NCBI GenBank assembly: GCA_037954235.1
Contig: JBBMOA010000002.1
Coordinates: 17,858,009 to 17,922,008 of the forward strand
DNA from: Aulostomus chinensis
Lineage: Eukaryota > Chordata > Actinopteri > Syngnathiformes > Aulostomidae
Direction: 5' to 3'
Length of the DNA stretch: 64,000 bases
Position numbers and translations under genes: made by a program. Below the pieces are notes generated by a model. It had not been told where the DNA came from, did not search any database, and was given only the letters and a program-made list of their open reading frames with translations. Position 1 is the stretch's first letter. Every line of letters starts with the position of its first letter. Shown one piece after another: positions 50,549 to 60,562 of the stretch.

Positions 50549-50805
50549 CTGATTTTTAACAAGCAAATGTTTACGAGCTGAAAGATTTGACTACAAGCTG
50601 CATCAGTCCTTCACGTAGATGTAGTAAAGATTGGGGTCAGGGCTTTTTGCTAAGGTGTTGTTATACGCTTCTGTTGCCGTGGTTGCATGGGACAATCTCA
50701 CGTTGTTATGCTGCTTACCATTTTTTTACAACTTGATGCACATGTATTGTTTTCGCCTGTAATGTGTAACTAACTTATTTCTTTGCTATGTACTGTAAGT
50801 GAATG

Positions 50806-50815
50806 AATAAATAAA
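50806..50815 (+). terminator. Distal PABPN1L poly(A) signal (two overlapping AATAAA)
   Basis: AATAAATAAA, with a GT-rich stretch shortly downstream (CTGGTGTTGATTTTG), the usual form of a strong vertebrate 3' end. Confidence 0.65.
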
Positions 50816-50866
50816 ATGACCTGGTGTTGATTTTGTAGTAAAACGATGCATGTACAGTAATATGTT

Positions 50867-50872
50867 TTTATT
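50867..50872 (-). terminator. TRAPPC2L poly(A) signal
   Basis: Minus-strand AATAAA (plus TTTATT), 65 nt past the TRAPPC2L stop. Cleavage would fall around 50840-50857, next to the PABPN1L 3' end coming the other way. Confidence 0.6.
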
Positions 50873-50936
50873 ACATTTCAATAACCAAAGCAACACAAAA
50901 GCAGGATTTATGTACAGAGGAGGAGGAGAACAGATG

Positions 50937-52270
50937 TCAACCCGACGGAACCATCATTCCAGAAACAATGCCATCAAAAGCCCTGGGGAAACCACAGCAG
51001 TGATTAAAATCTTCATGTGTTTAGATGTAATTTTACTCACGTTAACTCACTTGGACTTAATGGGGTCCCCAGGGTTGTGGAATGGGTTGCACATTACATC
51101 AGTAAATGAGTTGTGCAATTTTCGGAACATCTGGAAAAGTAAGAAAAACCAAGACTTCTGACACTGAATGCAGTCGATAAAAACAAGAAGGTAACGTGAT
51201 GCAAGACTGAATCTTTTCTGATTATGTATGAAAAGTTAGAATTTAGATTTTGGCACACAATGATAAGTCATTCGATAACTAGTGAAGAAATGAAAGGCAG
51301 AGCGCAGGAGGACTGAATAGCCAGACAGAAAAAATTCTTGAGGGTTTGAACGTGTACTCACTCAATAGACTGTACTTACACTCCTTATTTCATTATCCCG
51401 CAATGAGGTATTAGACGAGTCCACAACAATGACAAACTTCACCTTGGAATTGGTTACGTACCCATATCTATTAAGAAAGTCAAGGATATGGACTAATATT
51501 TTTACCAAGGAAATCTTGTACTTTTTAGGCCACAACATGAACTCACTCACTCATTGCTGTTATTTACTGTATGAGGTGATTCTGATTATGAGGTGAACAG
51601 TGATTCTGTTCCATTGACTGAATTATTTATTCCCGCCTTTTAACAAATTATTTATTGTCATTCATCTAACACCTGACCCAACTTGAGGTCAGGAGAGTTG
51701 CACACATTATATCAATAATTAAATGTGATGAATATGTTGTCCCTCCGGTCGAAAGTGCGAGATGAATAGAAATGTTTACATACAGTTAAGGATACACTTT
51801 GTAGTCTTCGGTAGGATAGAGCAGACCCAGGTAGAGCTCCCTCTGGTCTCCTAGAGACTTGCCCACAGCTGAGATCTTCTCCTCCACCACATCCAGGGAC
51901 GTGTGAACCGTATAGTGGAACTTCAACTCATTTTGAGTGGGAACACTGCGGATGTACAGCGGGTAGTTCTGGGGGGGTAAAAAAGACACGACAGAGGACA
52001 ATAATACGACTCAACCTGCAGAACTACGACTGAGATGTTTACAATTTTGACACCAGCTAGCTTGAAACAATGCTAACATGTATATTGCTTGCTACGATTA
52101 GCGGGATTTCAACTTGCTGGATCATCTAGTAAATAGAGAAAAGTGAAATTTACTCAGAGATGATAATTTGATTTTGTAGAATATTCTTGCAGTCATAAAT
52201 GCTGTAGGTAATTGTAAATATGAGCAGATAGCATTACCTCTTTTGCGATGACTGCTATGCACACCGCCAT
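50937..52270 (-). CDS. trappc2l: TRAPPC2L, TRAPP vesicle-tethering complex subunit
   Basis: Sedlin-like (longin-fold) subunit of TRAPP complexes, which act as Rab GEFs and tethers in ER-Golgi and endosomal traffic. Minus-strand exons: 52238-52270, 51796-51968, 51380-51467, 51051-51130, 50937-50982. Phases join to 139 residues, against about 140 in human. Recognisable blocks: MAVCIAVIAKE; ENYPLYIRSVPTQNELKFHY; YLGLLYPTEDYKV; GYVTNSKVKF; VVDSSNTSLRDNEIRS; MFRKLHNSFTDVMCNPF. The C-terminus (about 15 residues, ending VPSG) differs from the human end. The intron between exons 2 and 3 has U12-type donor and branch signals. Without that intron exon 2 runs to a stop after VYP, which is why the exon looks longer in a plain frame. 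Confidence 0.94.
51468..51795 (-). other. U12-type (minor spliceosome) intron in TRAPPC2L
   Basis: On the minus strand the donor is exactly GTATCCTT (plus 51788-51795). A TATCCTTGAC branch-site match (TCCTTGAC at plus 51479-51486) sits about 12 nt before the terminal AG (plus 51468-51469). These are the consensus features of GT-AG U12 introns, and the branch distance is in the usual 10-15 nt window. The reading phase requires this very donor. Confidence 0.85.
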
Positions 52271-52453
52271 GTTAGTTTTTCTCTTCCGCCTGTCAAATGG
52301 AATCATGTGATGTGCCGCGTTCACGAACTATAAGAAAAATAGTAACAAAACGCCTTCGAAGTTCTGAATTTTACAATTTCTCTGGTTTTCGTCCTAAAAC
52401 AACGATATAAAAGTCTAAATCTTAAAGTTGATTGTTTTTATAAATCCATCAAA

Positions 52454-52523
<70 letters not shown>

Positions 52524-52753
52524 AAGCACGATTTTACCGACCTCTACCGGCAGTCAAACGACTAAAACTCAACACCGCGTTACCACCAACAGTAACAGCG
52601 AACTATACAATTTTAAAATTTACCAAGTTAATGAACTTATTTGTTTGAAACTAACGTGTAAACGCGATTGTCGCGCCGCGGAGTCACCTGAAGGCAACAA
52701 ACTAGCAACTGCTTCCTCGAAGTTCATATGATCGGAGCAGGGCAGTCCGAGTG
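52271..52753. promoter_or_regulatory. Shared divergent promoter region, TRAPPC2L / GALNS
   Basis: Only 483 bp separate the two start codons, which face away from each other. Visible motifs: an ETS-like GGCGGAAG on the minus strand (52281-52290), an M-box/E-box TCATGTGA (52303-52310), an E-box-like GTCACCTG (52683-52690), and CpG-rich GCGATTGTCGCGCCGCGG (about 52664-52681). An (AT)n array occupies the middle. The human genes are also head to head. Confidence 0.65.
52459..52521. repeat. (AT)n microsatellite inside the shared promoter
   Basis: Perfect AT array of about 63 bp, self-complementary and able to form a cruciform. It separates the two promoter halves. Confidence 0.95.
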
Positions 52754-52754
52754 A
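52728..52754 (+). other. uORF overlapping the GALNS start codon (TGATG)
   Basis: ATG 52728 opens eight codons and stops at TGA 52752-52754, whose last base is the A of the main ATG (52754). This stop-start overlap favours reinitiation or reduced main-frame translation if the leader includes it. Confidence 0.5.
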
Positions 52755-55700
52755 TGTCTACTCCAACTTTAGCTGTCTTGTGTGTGATATTATGTTGTTC
52801 CTGGGCACAGAAGCAGACAAACACTTCATCTCCCAACATTATAATCATGCTTATGGATGACGTGAGTTGTTTTTCTCGTATTTTCCTTTCTTGCTTTGCT
52901 TTTGTTTATCCATCAACAGAAATGTTGTGTGTTGTGTTGATGTTGACGTTGATTTCCGTCTATGAATGAGTGAATGATGAGCCTGTATTTGTTGCTTCTC
53001 TGGGTGTGTTCGTGCTCCTTATCAAGAAACTCTTGTCTGTTACTCAGATGGGATGGGGGGACTTAGGGGTCTTTGGCCAGCCCTCTAGAGAGACCCCCAA
53101 CCTGGATGCCATGGCCGCTCAGGGCATGCTGCTTCCTAACTTCTACACTGCCAATCCTCTTTGCTCCCCCTGTAAGTCACCAAAAATGCTGCGAAACCTG
53201 AACAAGAGTTTCTTGTTTCCTAGATTCTAGATATGTCTTGGTCTGTCACGCTATTTGTGTGTTTTCATTTCTACATATTTAACGTTGGGAAAGCACTAAA
53301 TGTTTTAGTGCTTATTTTATTTGTATAATAATGCTTGTACATTAACAGAATGGAACTTGTTGAACAGAGTTCAGTAGGCTATATCTCAATAGTGTGCACT
53401 GGAGGGAAGCAGGTATTGTAACACGTGGAAACCTTTTTTTGTCCATCTCAGACTTGGACATCCTCAATTGGGATGAATCTGGCCATGAAACCTCTGATAA
53501 CCCCGCTGATAAACTTCAGAAACGAGCCTGATAAAACTGGAGACTGCTTTTAATCGTTTAGAATTACATCTGGCAACAGCAAAACATCAGTGAAAATGAA
53601 TGCAGCAGTAAACCTGGATGATGAATGAGTAGTTGGTTGCAGTCGATATGAGAAACAGCTCACATAGTTTCACTTGCAATGAGATGCTTCCCTGCTGTAT
53701 TTATTTGAACTCATTTTAGTAAAATACAAATGTTGAATTCATTTGTTTTTTTATGCGCAAGTTTATTTACACAGCATCTCATGCATGGAGGTCTTTCAGA
53801 GTGCTTTTAAAGAAAAAGACATAAAAGTAGAGATTTTAAGGATAAATTATAAATGCGGTTAGATTAGATATATTGATGAAAGGTCAGACGAGTTTGAATT
53901 CCAAGCAAAAGTAGCATTAAAATGATTTTATTTTTTGGTGAGAGTGTTAAACAGATCAGGGTAGCATTTGCAAAGTGGTGATAAACTTGATAGTTGTTGT
54001 TTTTTTTTTTCTTGAGAAAAGAGGAAGCAGGTTGAATGCCCAAGAATTCAAGAATAACCCAATACAAGTTTGAAACTTTAGTTATTTTCCTAGAGTTTGC
54101 CTGTTAAACACGTTTATAAAAACCAATAAATGCTCTTATTTTTATGTTGTTTTTTTTCTTCATGTAACACAGCCAGAGCCGCGCTGCTCACCGGGAGGCT
54201 GCCCGTCCGAAACGGTTTCTACACCACGAACGGCCACGCCAGAAATGGTAATATCTTAACTGTGCCATTTATCAGTTGCAAGTCATTTCCTGTAGGCTCT
54301 CTGGTTATGTAGTTTTAATGTACAGTGTGTAATGGAGGCATGGTCTGTAATTGTTTCCTTTTCATAGCATACACACCGCAGGATATAGTGGGAGGAATCT
54401 CCAAGAATGAGATTTTGTTACCTCAGATGCTGAAGATGAAAGGCTACGTCAACAAGATAGTTGGCAAGTGGTGAGCTTTTTTTTTTTTAAACAAATCTAT
54501 AAATAAAGGGTCATACCACTATTTTATTTTCAATTCCTTTTCTTCCAAGGGAAATTTTTTAAACAATTTTTTTCCAGCTTCTCAGACAGGAACTGATGTG
54601 TATAGACATCTGTATGAAATTTAGTCATCAATAGATGACTATTATTTAGATGTATTAACTCAGCCAATGAGACTGTTTAAACCCACGTGGGTTTTTTTTT
54701 AAATTTTTTTATTAATTTGTTCACATGGCGGCACGGTGGTGCAGTGGTCAGCACTGTTGCCTCACAGCAAGAAAGTTCCGTGTGCGAGCCCCAGCTCCAG
54801 CACAGGATCTTTCTGTGTGAGTCTCCATGTTCTCCCTGTTCCTGTGTGGGTTCTCTCTGGTACTCCAGCTTCCTCCCACAGTCCAAAGACATCAAGAGGG
54901 GACGAGGCTGATTGATACTCTAAATTGACCGTAGGTGTGACTGTGAGTGTGAAAGGTTGTCTGTCTGTATGTGTTGGCCCTGTGATGGACTGGTTCACAT
55001 TAAATTAAATGTTAAAACATGTTTGAAGTGTTGGTCAGTTAGTCACAGTGATCTGATTGTTACTACAGGCATCTTGGCCACAGGCCGGAGTACCTCCCTC
55101 TGGAGAATGGCTTTGATGAATGGTTTGGTGCTCCAAACTGCCATTTTGGACCTTACAACAGCATCAACACACCCAACATCCCGGTCTACAACAACTCTGA
55201 GATGGTTGGCAGGTAGCATCACACACAAGCACGTACATGTGAACAAGAGTGAGATGCAGACAAGAGAATGAAAATCTATAAAAATCATCATCCCTGTGAC
55301 TCAGTGGAATAGTTTGGCTGGCTGCTTTTCCGGATGAGCCGAGCGTCTCCCCTCCTCTTCCTCAGCTGTACCAGCTGTGCTTGTATATTCCATTTTACGC
55401 CCATTTGTTTTCCCCAAAACAGCCATATGTGTATTCAGGGTCATTGGAACTGGCAGCCGGTCGTGTTTTTCGCTTAGCCATGAGTTTAATCAGCGCAACA
55501 TACCTGAGTCACGGACAGACACACGCTCATAAACACAAATACAAACACACACACATGCCCTCGAGAGATGGCAGGTTGCGTTTGCTGTGTGCGTGGACAC
55601 CTGGAAGAAGTGAAGCGTAAGAAAGAGAGATGGCTGTCACCGCTTCTCTGCTCGCTGCGCCTCAGCAACACCTCAGAACAGTTCCCACTGCTCAACTCTG

Positions 55701-58700
55701 CTGAGACTGTCTGTCTGAAGTCGTTCTGTTCAATTTGAAGGTGGATTGAAAGTCCTAACGAGCCATTGTAGAAGATTTATGTGGGCGAATGAACAGAGGA
55801 GAAATGAGTTTGTGTGGCAAACAAACTAACAATCAAGGTGTCCTTAATGACTCATGTCAATAAACTTTTCTTCCAGATACTATGAGGAGTTTAAGATCAA
55901 CAGACAGACTGGAGAGTCTAACCTCACGCAGATGTACTTGGCGGTAAGTTGTACACAGAGCACAGCGCGCCCTGTGTCGAAAGGGCTTAAGTCTCTGAAA
56001 TTGGAGTGGAGTATGTCAGGTGCACCCCATTTAGTTTATAACTTTCCTTTTTAAAGCAATTAAATAATCTATGTAACACTGCAATTAACGCCTGATTTTG
56101 GCCTTTGATCATGACTGTGACTTCCATCAGCAGAAGTGGATTGTTGACTTTTGCGCACGCTTGTACTGATTATCTCCTCTTCCTGCGTCAGCACCCTAAC
56201 CCATTCTCTTCCTCCAACTTCAAACGACTCTGCAGGTGTAATGTGTCCTCACAAGAAGAGGATGGATGTGTCGTGCAGAGATCAATAAAGATCTTATTAG
56301 CATGTCAGATGCGACAAGACTGCTGTTGGAGCACGTCACTAACGAGGATGATTGCTCATTATTAAAACAAAGGGAGGATGGTAAAACAGAACATTATATT
56401 TGTTGTTAGATTGTGTTTTACCAACCACCAGAAATACAGAAATAAACAGTTGATTAAGGATGTGCTGGTCCAATACTTGGTATCAGTATCGGCCCGATAC
56501 TGGCCTAAATCACTGAATTGTATACTGGAAATATGTATAAACATGGTCCCATCCATTACCCTAAATTACCATATAAATGCTCAAGCAAAGGCTGAGCAGC
56601 GTGTAGAAAAGAGAGAAGAGTCAGGGGTGTCCTGTTGTGTAACTGAGTCACTTTGCATGTTCTTTATGGAAAATATGGTGTATTATTTGTTTAGATTTAA
56701 ATAAGTGAAGCAAAGTGCAATGAAATGAATATATTATTCAGGTGACGCAGAGTCCAAAAAGTGCATTTTTCTTTTCAAGTATTCACAAATAATTGTTTTT
56801 AACTCACAGACATTTTTTCCATCTGCATCACTTCTGCATGACTCCAGAATGCAGAAACAGCCAGCCACGTATATTTAGCTTAAAGCTAATAGCGACTGAT
56901 GGCTATCAACAGCTACAGCTACAAAACAACAGTGAAACTGCCCACTGATTAGTAGAAATTTGTACAAGTAGAATATTAGAAAGCTCCATTCTTTCTCAAG
57001 GTAGTAAACTGAGCAACCAGCTAAAAGTAAAGATGTGGACAGCCCTCACAGCTACTGTAGATCATTTGACATCTGCTCTGCACCGGCCTCTCACACCTCC
57101 CACTCCTACAGGAAGGTCTTGACTTCATACTCCGGCAGACTCAGGCCCAACAGCCTTTCTTCCTGTACTGGGCAGCTGACGCCACTCACGCCCCCGTCTA
57201 CGCTTCCAAACGCTTCCTGGGGAAGAGCCAGCGAGGCCGGTACATTAATATCCCCAGGCAGGATATCTCATGAGTATATTTGTCAAGAGGAGTGTAATGA
57301 GGCTGTGATTGTGGTTATGAAGGTATGGGGATGCAGTGATGGAGCTGGACTACAGCATAGGTCAGATCCTGTCGTGGCTGCAGACTCTGGGTATCGACAA
57401 CGATACCTTTGTCTTCTTCACTTCAGACAACGGAGCTGCCCTCACGTCAGGCCCATTCCAGAGTAAGCACGACAGTCCGATAACTTTATTGCAGATAAGT
57501 TTGTCTTCTTCCATCCCACCTGTGCTTCTCATTCTTCAGGTGGTAGCAACGGGCCGTTCCTCTGTGGGAAGGAGACCACCTATGAAGGGGGCATGAGGGA
57601 GCCTGCCATCGCTTGGTGGCCGGGACATATCAAAGAGGGCACGGTGAGAAAAGACCTGCTTAGTTCAAATAAAGCCTCAGAGAAACAATCAGTCGCTAAA
57701 TCCCTACCATCCCCTAAAACTTAAGGTTAGCTCTTGTTTTCTTCGAAGCATTGTTGCATCCCAGTGTTCTGCCTATCAACAGGTACCAGAACTGTTCTGT
57801 AAAGCTGCTGCTACTGTAAATCAGGCTGAGACTAAATGAATAATTGATTTCCTAATCCTCTGTATTGAATTGATTGTTAGTTTTTGTCTCTTTTGTGTAT
57901 TATTTACCACTTTCTCTGACCTACTGGTGTTACGAGACCATAATCTTGACCATGTTCATCTTCTAGCGAGTGATGTAAAACTCCATAAAGATAAACTCTG
58001 TGATTTCAGATACAACTCTGGTGTACTTAAGGTTTCCTTATATTTTTGGCCAGAATTAACGCCCTGTCTCCCTTTCTCCCTCCCACCACCTAATTTAACC
58101 CCCCACCCACACCATGATCCTCTAAGCTTGTGCGTTCTGCAAATGACTTTTAATTGTATTAGGGGCAGCTGTGACACGGGGCTGTGATGCAGAGGGATTT
58201 GGTGGAGGAGCGAGCGGAGGCTGCAGTCTGCAGTAAGCCTTGCCCCTGGCTCATCTCACAGGGTTGTGCTGGGGCCTGATAGCGCTGCGGAGTAGCGAGG
58301 GAGAGGGGGATTGGGAGCGTCTTAAGCGGCTAATCTGTTTGTGTGTTTGCTGAGGTTGGATTGAGCTGTAATGAGGACTTCAGTATCTGAATATGCCAGG
58401 CGCTCAGGATAAAGGAACAGGCTGGGGGGGGGGGGGTGCAAGGAAGGAAGCAAGCAAGGAAGATGTAAAAGAGGTGGCTGGTGTGGAAAAGAGAAAAGAA
58501 GGAGGAATGCTAAAGAAGCTGGCAGCTCCATGCCACCAGGAACATTGTTGTGCTTGCAGGGTCCTGCTGCACCTGTGCCACATCATAATGGTCCACTGTG
58601 TCTGTGTAATGATTTCATGACCTTAAATGCCTCCATGCTTTCAGTTTGCTTGTTGGATTGTGACAGACAACTCTCCAGATGGTTGAAACGGTAGATATTA

Positions 58701-59714
58701 GTACGCTCAATAACAATGTGTGTGTTGGTCATTGTGAAAATGATGGCCTATAGATCTTCTCCGAGGCTCTCCGGGGTTGTGATGACAAAGCTGCTTTGTT
58801 GGAGCTACTGTACTGTGGATTTATCACTCGTTGCTGCTTGGGAGGGAGGATAGACTCAGCTAGTGCAGTCCCCCTCTCTTATAGTTAAATCTCTGTCCAT
58901 TTGCACATTGGAAAGTCTGCAGGCTTTTGGAACAAAGTTCTGGATACATCCAACAGTCATTCAAGCTTTTGTTAACAGGGACAGGTTTACTGTATATAGC
59001 ACATTTTTATGGGAGGGGTCATTTCCTTCCCACGTCCACATTAGTTATCCAGGCCATTTCTTCATGTGTTGATCTACTGGAATTGATACATTTCATGTTC
59101 TTGCAAATTGTTAAATATCACGTTTAAGAGGGTGGAAGAGGTGTTGTGGAATGAAGGAGGGTGGGTGCTGTGAAGCAGGTGCACATTCAGCATTCCCCCA
59201 GTTCCTGAGGGATGCAAAGGGGGGGGGGGTGAGCTGGGTAGGGGGGGGGGGGTCTGTAGGAACAAAGATGGGGAGGTGGTTGGGGTGTCGGCCCCCACAA
59301 TGTTGTCGAGCGTCACAATCCCCTTTGTTGCGCTTTATCAGGCAGCAGACACACAGACAGAGTGGCAGAGACAGGGACAGAAAGCACTGCCTCCTCAGAT
59401 AACCAGCATCACCACTCACCACACAGGAGGAAATGAGGGAGAGGAGAGAAGGGGGGGGGTGACAATAAGAGACAGAGAGTCAGAGAGAGAAAACAACGAG
59501 TGAAGAGCGAATGAAGTTCAGTGGAATGTGAAGCTAATAATGTAAGGAATTAAAAGGTGGGGAGATAAATCCTGTCAGAAGTTAGTTTTGGTCATGCAAG
59601 TTATTACAAATTTAATGTCAGTTTTGCCCCGTCTGACATCTTTTTTCTTGTCTTCTTCAAGTGTGTTTAAAAAAGAAGAAAAAAATGACTTGAAGGACTA
59701 AATCTGTTAGTATT

Positions 59715-59768
<54 letters not shown>

Positions 59769-60489
59769 TGGATGTGCAGATAGATCACGGAATGTATTGC
59801 ACAGTCTGTTCTGTGGCGAGTTGTGGGGATATAGAAGAAAAGGGAATTCATTTCAGTGCTTAGGAGCTTGCGTCTGTATGTGTGCTGGCTGTCGATAGGA
59901 ACACAGCGGCACATGGCGGTGCAGCTGCACAGGCCTGATAGCGCTATCTGATTGTGAGCGTGCCGTCTCCCTCTAAGGCTCGCTCAGGAGAGAATGGAAC
60001 GGAAGATCAAGGATGACAGCGAAAAAATGGCATTTTATCTGAAAATAGTTCAAAGTTTATAAATAAAATAAAGCTTTTCACGGGGACTGGGAGAGGGAGA
60101 TAAAACAGCAGCTCGCTCCAGCTCCAGCTGCCTCCTTGCCCGGGCCTTGTCCTCTCCCTACTTTCTCTCCTCTTTTTTTTCCACTCTTCTTTTTTTCCAT
60201 TTTCCCCTCAAAAAAACTAATTTAGAAAGAGAGGCATTTTAGAGGTTTTGTACAAAAACCTGCTAGCAGAGATTAGCGAGACTGAAGAAATGCAGCTCTT
60301 CTCCTACAGGTGTACACACATGCACCAGATCATACCTCTACATTGTTAGCATGTTAGCTTTCATGATAAAATCCAGCGTAAAAGAGCAAGAATGTGGTAT
60401 TCCTGGGATATTGAATAGACCATTCAGGATTTATGAACTCAAGTGCCACCGGTGGCAGAAGCAAGACAGAGTAGTACAGTTACATTAGA

Positions 60490-60562
<73 letters not shown>

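Noticed and set aside
51786..51795. TRAPPC2L ending after VYP at the stop within 51786-51788
   Set aside because: This is read-through into the U12-type intron. Exons 3 to 5 with conserved sequence follow in phase.
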